A stretch of 64,000 nucleotides of DNA from Campylobacter ornithocola (GCF_013201605.1 NZ_CP053848.1:186001-250000), one strand, 5' to 3'; positions 36,853 to 45,968 are shown, counted from the stretch's first letter. The notes: generated by a model not told the origin, from the letters alone. Translations and numbers: made by a program.

Positions 36853-38019
36853 TCACACCATATAAGACATTTGATGAAGTTTTATAAGTTGTTCGTAAAA
36901 TTCTTTATCGCTTCGATACTCTAAAATACCATGCGTAGGGAAAAGATTGCTATAGATATTTTGTTTATTATGAAAGCGATTAGGGAAAAGCTCAGATAAA
37001 ATCAAAGCTGAAATTTCTCTTCTTATAAAAACTGCTGGTGGAATGATACCAAGTCTAAGTAAATTTTTTAAAGAATCTCCATGGTATTTCATGTGATGAT
37101 GGGCACCATGTGGGCATGATTTGGTGCTTACTATCATTTTGCATTTATCACAAAATACGAACTCAGGAAGTATGGTTACTTCTATATTGTAATCTTTTGC
37201 AAAGTCATCAAGCACAGTAAAGGCTCTGTTTTGATTAAAAAACATTCCAAGTCCTGCGTGATTTTGTCCTACGAAAAGTTTATTACAATCAAAACTTTTA
37301 GCCAAAGCACATTCAAGTACCGGATTTAAATGTGAGGCAAAAATTTTGATATTATGTAAAGGTATGAGTAAAACCCTAGAAGATGGTAGATAATTTTGCG
37401 CAAAAATATCAAAGCAACGCTTTTTAAGTTTTAAGCTTAAGCCATTGTTTTCATAAGATTCTATGAGGAAGATAATCACTAGATCAGATTGTTCTATAGC
37501 CCATCTTAAAATTCTCTCATGGGCTCTATGAAAAGGATCAAAACTTGAGACAATAGCTGTGATATTAGAAGGATTGAGTCTTTTTTTAATTTTTTCAAAA
37601 TCTTCTTTAATAGCTTTGATATGATTATGATAAATTTCAAATTCTCCACTAATGCAAGTTTCCCCAAAGTCTTGAATCAAACAAGCATTAGGCCTAAAAA
37701 TATCATTACTATTTTTATCATTTTCAAATTTACTTTCTAAAATGATATGTCCTATGGTTTTATCATTGCAGATAAAGTCTATTTTGTCGCCCACTTTTGC
37801 ACTTTCTAAAATTGTGTTATTTTCTTTTGTGCTAGCGGGTGCAAAGGTTAGAGTATAAGGAATTTTTTGATTATGAATCATTCCTGTAGCTAGGACTTCA
37901 TCTCTTTCTTTTTGATTCATTAACTTAGTAAAAAAACCAAAAATTCCTTCTTTGATAAAGCATAAAACTTCGTATTCTTCTTCTGAGATTACAATACTAT
38001 TTTTTCTTTGTAATGCCAT
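36853..38019 (-). CDS. ATP-sulfurylase-like nucleotidyltransferase with altered motifs
   Basis: A 388-residue protein related to sulfate adenylyltransferase; C. jejuni carries the same gene at this locus (annotated so). The HxxH site is intact (H164-R-A-H167), and a C-x2-C...CPH region (C290, C293, C302) followed by GIIPPAVFIRRE matches the ATP sulfurylase C-terminus. But the Q-x-R-N-P substrate motif before HxxH is replaced by S-F-D-P, and the usual G-R-D-H-A-G is GQNHAG (251-256). No sulfate-assimilation genes are adjacent. A different nucleotidyl transfer is possible. RBS AAAAGGAAA; it overlaps cemR by 23 bases. Confidence 0.75.
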   Translation of the reverse strand: MALQRKNSIVISEEEYEVLCFIKEGIFGFFTKLMNQKERDEVLATGMIHNQKIPYTLTFAPASTKENNTILESAKVGDKIDFICNDKTIGHIILESKFENDKNSNDIFRPNACLIQDFGETCISGEFEIYHNHIKAIKEDFEKIKKRLNPSNITAIVSSFDPFHRAHERILRWAIEQSDLVIIFLIESYENNGLSLKLKKRCFDIFAQNYLPSSRVLLIPLHNIKIFASHLNPVLECALAKSFDCNKLFVGQNHAGLGMFFNQNRAFTVLDDFAKDYNIEVTILPEFVFCDKCKMIVSTKSCPHGAHHHMKYHGDSLKNLLRLGIIPPAVFIRREISALILSELFPNRFHNKQNIYSNLFPTHGILEYRSDKEFYEQLIKLHQMSYMV

Positions 38020-38872
38020 ATTTTTTCCTTTTTTCCCACAAAGACTTTCTTGAAATTCCTAACTTTTTAGATAAATCCGTATCAGGAAAGATATTTTGAT
38101 AACTAATGATAATATGTTTAACATAATCATCAATGGTTAAAATCCCATTGCTTTCAAAGCTTTTTTCATCTTCGCCTAGCTCTAAAATTTGGAAATCACT
38201 ATGCTCAATATTCGCATTTGTATGTATAATAACAGCTTTTTTTAAAGCAAGATTTAACACCTTTTCTTTTTCTAAAGGTTTTAAGGTTTGAAAATTGACT
38301 AAATAATATAAAGAATTATCCTTAAAAATCTTATCTAAATTTTGTTGGTGCGAAAGATCTATGTAGATATTTGCGATATTGTGTTCATTAGTATAATTAA
38401 ATACAAAATGATCTGCAAAAATTTGATTGTTGGTTTTTAAAATCAAAGGCAGTTTGAATTTTTTATAATCAAAATTTGGTAATTTTGCTGTTTCAAATTT
38501 ATGTTTTAAGTAAGATCGATAAGTATGATTTAAAATATTTATTTTTTTAAATTCTTGAAAATGCTTGATTTTGCGCATTAATTCTTCTATCATGAAAGGC
38601 TTTTGTATGTAGTCACTTGCACCAGCTTTTAATGGTGCTAAAACAGTATCTGAGCTTATGTAAGATATAAGCAAAATAATGATTTTATGCTTAAAAATTT
38701 CTATAATATGTTCAAAATTAGCCATACTAGTAGAAAGTAAAATAATCTCATAATCATGATGAGCAAGTTCATTAACATTTGCGATAATATCACAATCATA
38801 ACCTATAGAATTAAGCTTTGAACCTATACTTTGGGCTAAATAAAATTCATTTTCTACTATTAAAACTTTCAT
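37997..38872 (-). CDS. cemR: Atypical orphan response regulator CemR
   Basis: A 291-residue regulator, homologue of C. jejuni Cj1608 (CemR) and H. pylori HP1021, reported to control energy metabolism and redox response. The receiver domain lacks the phospho-acceptor: where Asp is expected the sequence is L-L-S47-T-S, and the acidic pair is E7-N-E9; Lys91 (IQKPF) is kept. The C-terminus has a Fis-like helix-turn-helix (KKLGISRKSLWEKRKKYG). ATG 38872 overlaps the ispDF stop by 4 bases and is preferred to an ATG 12 bases upstream. Confidence 0.85.
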   Translation of the reverse strand: MKVLIVENEFYLAQSIGSKLNSIGYDCDIIANVNELAHHDYEIILLSTSMANFEHIIEIFKHKIIILLISYISSDTVLAPLKAGASDYIQKPFMIEELMRKIKHFQEFKKINILNHTYRSYLKHKFETAKLPNFDYKKFKLPLILKTNNQIFADHFVFNYTNEHNIANIYIDLSHQQNLDKIFKDNSLYYLVNFQTLKPLEKEKVLNLALKKAVIIHTNANIEHSDFQILELGEDEKSFESNGILTIDDYVKHIIISYQNIFPDTDLSKKLGISRKSLWEKRKKYGITKKK

Positions 38873-39984
38873 AATTTCATCCAATCAAAATATTTTAAAT
38901 TTACACTTGCTAAAACCGCAATCCCTTCTTTTCTTCCTACAAATCCTAGGTGTTCTGTGGTGGTAGCTTTGATATTGATTTTATTAGGCGTAGTTTTTAA
39001 TGTTTTAGCGATATTAAAAGTAATAGCTTCTTTAAAATCTTTCATCTTAGGTGTTTGAGCTATGATGGTAATATCAGCATTTACAAGCTCAAAACCATAA
39101 TTTTGCACTAAAGTATAAGCGCTTTGTAATAAAAGCATAGAATCAGCATTTTTATACTGCATATCATTATCTGGGAAAAGTTCGCCAATATCTCCAAGTC
39201 CTGCTGCACCCAAAAGTGCATCAATTAGCGCATGAGCTAATACATCTCCATCAGAATGAGCTTTTAAGCCCATACTTTCATGCACTTTTACTCCACCTAA
39301 AAGTAAAGCTCTTTGTTCTCCAAATTCATGTACATCAAAGCCATTTCCATTAAAAATATCCAAAGATGGTTTTGGTAAATTTAAGCTTTTCAAATCTTCT
39401 TTAAAGGTAATTTTTTTAGCTAGCTCATCACCTTGTACGTACCAAATTTTACCACCAATAGCTTGTATAGCTGTGCTATCATCAGTGAAATTTGAGCTTT
39501 GCTCTAAAGCTTTTTTTAGCATACTTGTATGCGAAAGTTGAGGGGTTTGTATGAGTTTGATTCTATCTCTATCGATAGCTTCTTGAGCATAAATTGTAGT
39601 ATCACTTACTTTTAAAATAGGTGTAATGCAATCAGCTTTGTCATGATTTTCTATGATATTGTTAAAAAGATTTTTAGAAATCAAAACTCTTGCAACATCA
39701 CTAACTAAAACATATTCACTCTCAACCATGCTTAAAGCATTGAGTAAAGATTGTGCTCTAGTTGCACCACCTTGAACAAATTTGTATTCAGGGGCAAATT
39801 TTTTCATATAAGAAATATTACCAGAAGTAACAACTATTTGTTTAAAAGGATAAAAAGAACTTAAATTTTTAGTAGCATAAAGCCATAAAGGTTGTTCGCC
39901 TAGTCGTAAAAACTGCTTTTTTACCGGAGCATTAAATCTTGATGATTCTCCCGCAGATAGCATTATCAAGGAAATATCTAACAT
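38869..39984 (-). CDS. ispDF: Bifunctional IspD/IspF of the MEP pathway
   Basis: A 371-residue fusion. The N-terminal half is the CTP:methylerythritol-phosphate cytidylyltransferase (LSAGESSRFNAPVKKQF, VLVSDVAR), and the C-terminal ~155 residues are the cyclodiphosphate synthase with GNGFDVHEFG, DGDVLAHALIDALLGA and AAGLGDIGELFPD. The D-F fusion without IspE is typical of Campylobacterota and alpha-proteobacteria. It feeds isoprenoid (quinone, undecaprenyl) synthesis. It heads a minus-strand operon with cemR, the sulfurylase-like gene and pgpA. Confidence 0.96.
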   Translation of the reverse strand: MLDISLIMLSAGESSRFNAPVKKQFLRLGEQPLWLYATKNLSSFYPFKQIVVTSGNISYMKKFAPEYKFVQGGATRAQSLLNALSMVESEYVLVSDVARVLISKNLFNNIIENHDKADCITPILKVSDTTIYAQEAIDRDRIKLIQTPQLSHTSMLKKALEQSSNFTDDSTAIQAIGGKIWYVQGDELAKKITFKEDLKSLNLPKPSLDIFNGNGFDVHEFGEQRALLLGGVKVHESMGLKAHSDGDVLAHALIDALLGAAGLGDIGELFPDNDMQYKNADSMLLLQSAYTLVQNYGFELVNADITIIAQTPKMKDFKEAITFNIAKTLKTTPNKINIKATTTEHLGFVGRKEGIAVLASVNLKYFDWMKL

Positions 39985-40018
39985 TTGTTACACCTTAATT
40001 TCTTATTAATGTTACGAT

Positions 40019-40024
40019 ATTATA
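40019..40024 (-). promoter_or_regulatory. -10 box of the ispDF-cemR operon
   Basis: The minus strand reads GGTGTATAATATCG: TATAAT with TG before it, 35 bases upstream of the ispDF ATG, in the 107-base gap divergent to mrp. RBS AAGGTG follows. Confidence 0.65.
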
Positions 40025-40091
40025 CACCATAAAAGCCAAAATTTATATTTATGTTAGTAGAATTAATCATTTTAAATAACAAGGAGAAAAA

Positions 40092-41195
40092 TTGAAGGAA
40101 AAAATTGAAGAAAGATTAAAACAAGTTATATATCCAGGATTTAAAAAAGATATAGTTAGTTTTGGTTTTGTAAAAAAAATTGAATCAAATGAAAATCAAG
40201 CTCATATTGTAGTTGAAATTGTTTCAGCTAATGCTCAAATTGCACAAGAGCTTAGACTAAATATTGCAAATGCTTTAAAAGATTTAAATTTAGAGCTTAA
40301 TTTAGAAATCATACAGCCAAAAATTCCTGAAGAAAAAAGCAATTCAAGAAGTGGCAAAAATATCGCTCCGCAAATTAAAAATTTCCTTATGATTTCAAGT
40401 GGTAAAGGCGGGGTAGGTAAAAGTACTACAACTTTAAATTTGGCTATTTCTTTAGCTAAAATGGGTAAAAGAGTGGGACTTTTAGACGCAGATATTTATG
40501 GACCAAATATACCAAGAATGCTTGGCGAGAGTAAAAGCAAACCTGAAATTGTAGGTCAAAAAATTCGTCCTATTTTATCTCATGGTGTTTATATGATGAG
40601 TATGGGTGTGTTAATAGAAGAAGGAAAAGGTTTGATGTGGCGTGGTTCTATGATCATGAAGGCAATTGAGCAACTTTTAGCTGATGTGCTTTGGCCTGAA
40701 CTTGATGTATTATTACTTGATATGCCTCCTGGAACCGGTGATGCGCAAATTACCTTAGCTCAAAGCGTGCCAGTGAGTGCAGGTGTGTGTGTAAGTACTC
40801 CTCAAGTAGTATCTTTAGATGATAGCAAAAGAGCGCTAGATATGTTTGAAAAATTACACATTCCTGTTGCAGGTATTATAGAAAATATGAGTGGCTTTTT
40901 ATGTCCTGATAATGGTAAAGAATATAATATCTTTGGTAAAGGTACCACAGAAGAAATGGCAAAAGCTTATAAGTGTGATGTTTTAGCTCAAATTCCTATC
41001 GAAATGAGTGTAAGAGAAGGTGGAGATAGTGGTAAGCCTGTAAGTTTTTATATGCCCGAGAGTGTAAGTTCAAAAAGATATTTGCAAGCTGCTGAAAAAA
41101 TTTGGGAATTTATAGAAAAGGTTAATCAAGAAGGTAAAGTAGATAATTCAGCTATTCAACCTGTAATGAATGGCAAAAGTGCGTGCTCGCAATAA
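40092..41195 (+). CDS. mrp: Mrp/NBP35-family Fe-S cluster carrier ATPase
   Basis: A 367-residue protein. The N-terminal ~90 residues are a DUF59/MIP18-like domain, followed by a P-loop ATPase with GKGGVGKST, LDADIYGPNIPRMLG and DMPPGTGDAQIT. The family cluster-binding C-x2-C is not seen as such; Cys in FLCPDNGKEY remains. It delivers Fe-S clusters to client proteins. The start is TTG, 5 bases after AAGGAG. Divergent from ispDF, as in C. jejuni. Confidence 0.93.
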   Translation: MKEKIEERLKQVIYPGFKKDIVSFGFVKKIESNENQAHIVVEIVSANAQIAQELRLNIANALKDLNLELNLEIIQPKIPEEKSNSRSGKNIAPQIKNFLMISSGKGGVGKSTTTLNLAISLAKMGKRVGLLDADIYGPNIPRMLGESKSKPEIVGQKIRPILSHGVYMMSMGVLIEEGKGLMWRGSMIMKAIEQLLADVLWPELDVLLLDMPPGTGDAQITLAQSVPVSAGVCVSTPQVVSLDDSKRALDMFEKLHIPVAGIIENMSGFLCPDNGKEYNIFGKGTTEEMAKAYKCDVLAQIPIEMSVREGGDSGKPVSFYMPESVSSKRYLQAAEKIWEFIEKVNQEGKVDNSAIQPVMNGKSACSQ

Positions 41196-41205
41196 GGAGG
41201 AAAAT

Positions 41206-42369
41206 ATGCCAATAGAAAGTAAAGAAGAATTTTTAAATTTAATCAAGCAAATCGAACAAAGGATTAATTATAAAAAGCCTAAAGCTTTTGCTATAGCAAG
41301 ACTTGATCTAAGTCAAGTTGATCCTAGTAAAAAACTTCAAGCTAATTTTGGTGTGATTAATTTTGAGCAAAATTATGCTGCTGCAGCTGTTATGTTTGAA
41401 GCTTTTTTTAGAAGAGGGGTTGATGTTGATTTTAATGAAAGTGAGTTTGTGGCTACTTTGATTAAAGAAGATTTGGATTTTGCACTTGAATGCTTTGCGC
41501 CATTTTTGCAAGAGCAAGGTCATAAAAATATAGAAGCAATCAAAGCAGCCAAGGAAAATTTTAGAGAAAATGCTTTTTCTTTTGTTTGTATTTTTGAAGA
41601 TGAGGCACCAAAAAGTTTAGAAAGTGTGTATTTAAAACTTTACTTGCTTTCAAATAAAAAAGTACCTTTAAGAAGCTTAAATTTAACAGGTGCTTTTGGG
41701 ATTTTACCAAATGTTGCATGGAGTGATAATAAGCCTATTGATTTAGACTTTTTAAGAGAAAATGAGATTGATTTAAAAATGAGTGGAAGATATCCAAGCA
41801 TTGATTATGTAGATAAATTTCCAAGATTTTTAGCCCATATCATTCCTGAGGATAATACTAGAATTTTAGAAAGTTCTAAAGTAAGAATGGGTGCGGTTTT
41901 AGCTGCAGGCACTACTATAATGCCAGGGGCTGCTTATGTGAATTTTAATGCAGGTACAACCGGTGCTTGTATGGTAGAAGGGCGTATTAGTTCTTCGGCT
42001 GTAGTAGGTGAGGGAAGTGATGTAGGAGGTGGTGCCTCTATACTTGGTGTTTTAAGTGGTACAAGTGGAAATGCTATTAGTGTAGGTAAAGCTTGTCTTT
42101 TGGGTGCAAATTCAGTTACAGGAATTCCTTTAGGGGATAACTGTATCGTTGATGCAGGTATTGCTGTTTTAGAAGGGACTAAATTTGCTTTAAAAAATAA
42201 AGAAGAACTTCAAAAAATCAATCCTGATTTTAACTTTGATAAAGATATATATAAAGGTTTAGAATTAGCAGGGCTAAATGGCTTGCATTTTAGACAAGAT
42301 TCACAAAGTGGAGTAATGATAGTAGCTTTTAATAAAAAGGCTGTAAAACTTAATGAAGATTTACATTAA
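41206..42369 (+). CDS. dapD: Tetrahydrodipicolinate N-succinyltransferase DapD
   Basis: A 387-residue enzyme of the succinylase lysine/diaminopimelate route. The C-terminal half is a left-handed beta-helix with hexapeptide-like turns (RMGAVLAAGTTIMPGAAYVN, GDNCIVDAGIAVLEG). It is the long, Campylobacter-type form rather than the 274-residue E. coli form. ATG 41206 follows a strong AAGGAGG. It shares a terminator with the convergent lipase-like gene. Confidence 0.93.
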   Translation: MPIESKEEFLNLIKQIEQRINYKKPKAFAIARLDLSQVDPSKKLQANFGVINFEQNYAAAAVMFEAFFRRGVDVDFNESEFVATLIKEDLDFALECFAPFLQEQGHKNIEAIKAAKENFRENAFSFVCIFEDEAPKSLESVYLKLYLLSNKKVPLRSLNLTGAFGILPNVAWSDNKPIDLDFLRENEIDLKMSGRYPSIDYVDKFPRFLAHIIPEDNTRILESSKVRMGAVLAAGTTIMPGAAYVNFNAGTTGACMVEGRISSSAVVGEGSDVGGGASILGVLSGTSGNAISVGKACLLGANSVTGIPLGDNCIVDAGIAVLEGTKFALKNKEELQKINPDFNFDKDIYKGLELAGLNGLHFRQDSQSGVMIVAFNKKAVKLNEDLH

Positions 42370-42395
42370 TTCTTAGCCCTTATGGGTTAAGAATT
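42368..42395. terminator. Bidirectional terminator between dapD and lipase-like gene
   Basis: AATTCTTAGCCC (42368-42379) pairs with GGGTTAAGAATT (42384-42395) with one G-T wobble and a 4-base loop; TT follows. Both convergent stop codons touch the stem. Confidence 0.75.
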
Positions 42396-43261
42396 TTAAA
42401 TAATTCGTGTAGTTTATAAATGCACACACTAGGGTGATGTTTAATGCTTCCTGTGTGTAGTAAAATCTCTTTACTATCTTTTTTATAAAGTTTTTGTACA
42501 AAATTAAAATTCCACCATTTGTAAGTTTTGAAATTTAAATTATGGGTAGTATTTATATGAAAATTTATATAAGAGTGGTTTTGAAAATTTTGTTTTAAAC
42601 CAGGTGCTTGAAAGGCATAGACTTCTTTTACTGCTTTAGGAAAAGTTCTTGCAAAAGTTTGAGCTAAATATCCTCCTAAAGAATGCCCTATGATGATAAG
42701 ATTTTTATCAATGGTGTATTTTTGCTTGAGTTGATTGTAAAAATAATGCATAGATTGAATTTGGTCTTTTGGAGTTTTATTAAGTAAAATCAAAAAATCA
42801 CTATAAAAATCTTTAAAATCAAAACATAAAGGATTTAAATCACTCCCTGCAAAAGCTAAAATATAGTTTTTTATTTTTTTATCATAAATAAAACTAGCTC
42901 TAAAACCCATTTTAGATTGAGGGTGTGCTTCGTTGATGTGTTCAAGTATTTCATAATTTTTTACAAATTTTAAGGCTAAAAATGCATTATTTAAGCCACC
43001 TACAGGTATTTTTTCCTTTTTATAAAAAGGATTAGTTAAGGCTTTTATAATGGCTTTGTGTTTTTGTAAATCTTCTTTTTGCAAGCTTTGGTTTAAATAT
43101 ACATTAGCACAATAAGCTACTAGGCTATAATCATATAATTTTTGTAATAAATTGATATTTTTTTCAAAATGAGTATGGAGTTTTAATAAGAGTAGTTTTT
43201 CTTGAGAGGTTAAATTTGTTTTTTGACTTAAAGCAATAAAGCTTTGCAAGTCAAAAAACAT
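42380..43261 (-). CDS. Lipase-like alpha/beta hydrolase
   Basis: A 293-residue protein with the class-3 lipase nucleophile elbow IIGHSLGGYLAQTFAR and a downstream Asp/His-containing tail (TGSIKHHPSVCIYKLHELF) that could supply the triad His. NYILAFAGSD upstream fits the oxyanion strand of that family. It has no signal peptide, so an intracellular or non-classically exported enzyme is more likely than a secreted lipase. Substrate unknown. It follows dps by 9 bases on the same strand. Confidence 0.75.
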   Translation of the reverse strand: MFFDLQSFIALSQKTNLTSQEKLLLLKLHTHFEKNINLLQKLYDYSLVAYCANVYLNQSLQKEDLQKHKAIIKALTNPFYKKEKIPVGGLNNAFLALKFVKNYEILEHINEAHPQSKMGFRASFIYDKKIKNYILAFAGSDLNPLCFDFKDFYSDFLILLNKTPKDQIQSMHYFYNQLKQKYTIDKNLIIIGHSLGGYLAQTFARTFPKAVKEVYAFQAPGLKQNFQNHSYINFHINTTHNLNFKTYKWWNFNFVQKLYKKDSKEILLHTGSIKHHPSVCIYKLHELFKILNP

Positions 43262-43270
43262 TATAAATTC

Positions 43271-43720
43271 TTACATAGAGCAAGTATTTTGGATAGTTGA
43301 ATTAAGCATCCAAAGAGCTTTTTCATATTTTGCAATATTTTCTTGAGCAAATGCTGCTGTTGTAGTATCGCTTGCTTTTTCAGCTTCTTCATTTAGTTTT
43401 TTAAATTCAGCTAAAAGATATTTATAATCTTCTTTAATAAGCTCTAAAACTTCTATTGGAGTAAAGCAGTCTTTTTGAACCTTAGGTGCTTTTGCATTTT
43501 CTAGTAATATTTTTGGGCAAACGATAGCTTTTTCTCCTAGTTGTAAAGATCTCTCAGCACAATCATCAAAAAGCTCTGCCATTTCTTCGTAAGCTTTTTC
43601 TGTATATTCATGAATTGAGAAAAATTGTAAACCTTTTACATTCCAGTGGTAATTATGAAATTTAATCCATAAACTATGAGCATCCGCTTGTAATTGTAAT
43701 AATTGTTTTGTTACTGACAT
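43271..43720 (-). CDS. dps: Dps-type ferritin, DNA protection in starved cells
   Basis: A 149-residue Dps. The dimer-interface ferroxidase ligands are in [16 protein letters not shown] and the paired [12 protein letters not shown]. It oxidises Fe(II) with peroxide and stores iron as a 12-mer, protecting DNA. RBS AAAAGGAGATAAC precedes the ATG. The upstream AT-rich region has two palindromes resembling iron/peroxide operators. Confidence 0.95.
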   Translation of the reverse strand: MSVTKQLLQLQADAHSLWIKFHNYHWNVKGLQFFSIHEYTEKAYEEMAELFDDCAERSLQLGEKAIVCPKILLENAKAPKVQKDCFTPIEVLELIKEDYKYLLAEFKKLNEEAEKASDTTTAAFAQENIAKYEKALWMLNSTIQNTCSM

Positions 43721-43746
43721 GTTATCTCCTTTTTTTATTTTTAAAA

Positions 43747-43813
43747 ATTATAACATAAAATTCTTAAATAATAATTATTATTATATAATAAATTTTAATA
43801 TTAATAATTATTA
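43747..43813 (-). promoter_or_regulatory. dps promoter with two AT palindromes (Fur/PerR-like)
   Basis: On the minus strand a -10 TATAAT lies at 43747-43752. Upstream of it sit two perfect palindromes, AATAATAATTATTATT (43767-43782) and TAATAATTATTA (43802-43813). The first covers the -35 area. Their shape (TAATAATTATTA core) is like Campylobacter Fur or PerR boxes; repressor identity is inference. Confidence 0.6.
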
Positions 43814-43850
43814 TATTTTCATTATACTCTTTTTTTACAATAAAGCAAAT

Positions 43851-45074
43851 TTATTTACTTAACATATTTTTGAGTATTAATTTTCCTACTTCAACACCAG
43901 GTTGATCATAAGTATTAATTCCAAGCATAATGCCACAAGCTGAGGTAAATAGTTCATAATAATACATCAAATACCCACAATGATAAGCATCTAATCTTTC
44001 CAGCTCTATCACATCAACACTTAAATTTTCAGCAATTAATGCATGCATGGTTGCATCACATTGAGCGTTTAAAAGATCATGTAAATTGACTTCATTGGTA
44101 AAATCACAATTTCGCAAATGATTAAAGCTTATATTTGGAATACTAGGGGATTTTTGACTATCTTTGATTTTTAAAAAAGTAACAGTTTTGTCTTTTGGTC
44201 CATCCATGATAAGTTGTAAAAAGCTATGCTGATCTCTAGCACCAATTAAAGCAATAGGAGTTAAACCTATGCGTTTAAAGCCTTGTTTTTTGCCTAGACT
44301 TTCAGCAATTAGTTGAATATACCATTCATTAAAGCCCCTAAAAGCATCTCCATAAGAAAAAAGCACATTAATATGTGCACTTTTATGCGTGCAGTAATGA
44401 TAAGCTTTTTGCAAAATTTGATCACATTTTTTCTCAAAAAAATCCACATAACAAGCTTTTGCACCTTCTAATAAGGCTTTAGTATCATAACCACAAAAGC
44501 TCAAAGGAACAATACCAATAGCAGATAAAACACTAAATCTACCCCCTACATTTTTAGGTATAAAAAAACATTTTATATTCAATTCTTCACCTAGTTTGTG
44601 AAGTTTTGATTCAAAATCAGTAATAAACACAAAATTTTCATGTAAATTTTCATTTTTAAAATTAAAATGAGCAATGATGAGTTTAAATAAAGAAATTACT
44701 TCTATAGTTGTGCCTGATTTACTTGCTATGATGAAAAGTGTTTTTTTTGGGTTTATTTTTTGTATAGTTTTGGTAAAAGTATGCGAAGAGGTATTATCTA
44801 TAATGAAAAGTTTTTTTTCTTCTACTTGATCAAACAAAAGCTCCTTTAAAGCTTTAACCCCACAGCTTGATCCACCCATACCTACCAAAATAATGTTTTC
44901 TATATGAGCCTTAGTTGCGATAAATTCTTTGCTTTCTTTAATTAAATCAAAACTTGTATCAACTAAGTGATAATACCCTACATCACCACTTTCTAACTCA
45001 TCATTCATTCTATTTGCATAAGCGGTAATTTTTTTAAAATCTTGGGTTTTAAAAAATAAAGTATTATTTAGCAT
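43851..45074 (-). CDS. pgi: Glucose-6-phosphate isomerase
   Basis: A 407-residue SIS-fold isomerase interconverting glucose-6-P and fructose-6-P. Seen: ILVGMGGSSCGVKAL, IIASKSGTTIEVISLFK, and FIPKNVGGRFSVLSAIG, the Pgi signature with the catalytic region. Many Campylobacter lack phosphofructokinase, so it probably works in gluconeogenesis and surface-sugar supply with GalU. ATG 45074 overlaps the end of galU and matches the usual N-terminus; an upstream in-frame start would add 13 residues. Confidence 0.94.
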   Translation of the reverse strand: MLNNTLFFKTQDFKKITAYANRMNDELESGDVGYYHLVDTSFDLIKESKEFIATKAHIENIILVGMGGSSCGVKALKELLFDQVEEKKLFIIDNTSSHTFTKTIQKINPKKTLFIIASKSGTTIEVISLFKLIIAHFNFKNENLHENFVFITDFESKLHKLGEELNIKCFFIPKNVGGRFSVLSAIGIVPLSFCGYDTKALLEGAKACYVDFFEKKCDQILQKAYHYCTHKSAHINVLFSYGDAFRGFNEWYIQLIAESLGKKQGFKRIGLTPIALIGARDQHSFLQLIMDGPKDKTVTFLKIKDSQKSPSIPNISFNHLRNCDFTNEVNLHDLLNAQCDATMHALIAENLSVDVIELERLDAYHCGYLMYYYELFTSACGIMLGINTYDQPGVEVGKLILKNMLSK

Positions 45075-45894
45075 TTTTACTTTTCTCATAAAAATAATTT
45101 GTCGCTTCAACAAAGCCTTCTACACTTCCACAATCAAATCTTTTTCCTTTAAATTTATAAGCTAAAACCATATTATTAGTTGCTTGTGAAAGTAATGCAT
45201 CAGTGAGTTGAATTTCTCCATTTTTACCTGCTTTAGTATTTTCTAAAATACCAAAAATATCAGGCGTTAGAATGTATCTTCCTATGATAGCTAAATTACT
45301 TGGAGCATCTTTTGGATCAGGTTTTTCTATCATAGAATTCACCATGATTAAATCCTCTTCTACGGCATTTCCAGCTATAACCCCATAATTTGAAACTTGA
45401 TTAGCTTCAACTTCCATCACAGCTATAACAGAGCAGCGGTATTTTTCATAAATTTTTACCATTTGAGCTAGGACATTTACTCCATCTTCATTTACACATA
45501 AATCATCGGCTAAAATTACCCCAAAAGCTTCATCTTGCACTAAAGGTTTTGCTCTTAAAACCGCATCTCCTAAGCCTCTCATTTCATTTTGTCTTGTAAA
45601 AGTAAAAGTACAACGATCTATAAGTGTTCTTATTTCACTTAAAAGATATTCTTTTTTAGTACCTGCGATTTGGTGTTCAAGTTCATAAGAAATATCAAAA
45701 TAATCTTCCAAAGCTCTTTTTCCGCGTCCTGTAACAAAACCCATAGTTTCCATGCCAGCTTCTAAAGCCTCATCTACACCATAGTGAATTAAAGGTTTAG
45801 TTAGTATAGGTAGCATTTCTTTAGGTAGGGTTTTTGTAACAGGTAAAAATCTAGTACCATAACCTGCTGCAGGAAAAATACAAGTTTGAAGCAT
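45064..45894 (-). CDS. galU: UTP-glucose-1-phosphate uridylyltransferase GalU
   Basis: A 276-residue nucleotidyltransferase. Seen: FPAAGYGTRFLPVTKTLPKE at the N-terminus, FVTGRGKRALEDYFD, ADDLC and IIGRYILTPDIF. It makes UDP-glucose for surface polysaccharide. The gene overlaps pgi by 11 bases and has a clear -10 upstream. Confidence 0.96.
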   Translation of the reverse strand: MLQTCIFPAAGYGTRFLPVTKTLPKEMLPILTKPLIHYGVDEALEAGMETMGFVTGRGKRALEDYFDISYELEHQIAGTKKEYLLSEIRTLIDRCTFTFTRQNEMRGLGDAVLRAKPLVQDEAFGVILADDLCVNEDGVNVLAQMVKIYEKYRCSVIAVMEVEANQVSNYGVIAGNAVEEDLIMVNSMIEKPDPKDAPSNLAIIGRYILTPDIFGILENTKAGKNGEIQLTDALLSQATNNMVLAYKFKGKRFDCGSVEGFVEATNYFYEKSKNAK

Positions 45895-45926
45895 AGTTTA
45901 TCCTTAAATTTCTATAAGTTGTATTG

Positions 45927-45932
45927 ATTATA
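45927..45932 (-). promoter_or_regulatory. -10 box of galU-pgi
   Basis: The minus strand reads TTATAATC with TATAAT 33 bases before the galU ATG; RBS AAGGATAA follows. The 74-base gap also holds a weaker TATTAT (45945-45950) for yigZ on the other strand. Confidence 0.6.
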
Positions 45933-45968
45933 ATTTCATTTAAATATTATAACTAATTTAAGGAAAAA

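Noticed and set aside
36853-38019. Canonical sulfate-assimilation ATP sulfurylase
   Set aside because: Q-x-R-N-P and G-R-D motifs are changed and no pathway partners are adjacent; kept as sulfurylase-like only.
43767-43813. CRISPR-like or satellite repeat from the AATAATAATT pattern
   Set aside because: Only two palindromes of different length without spacers; fits operators upstream of dps better.
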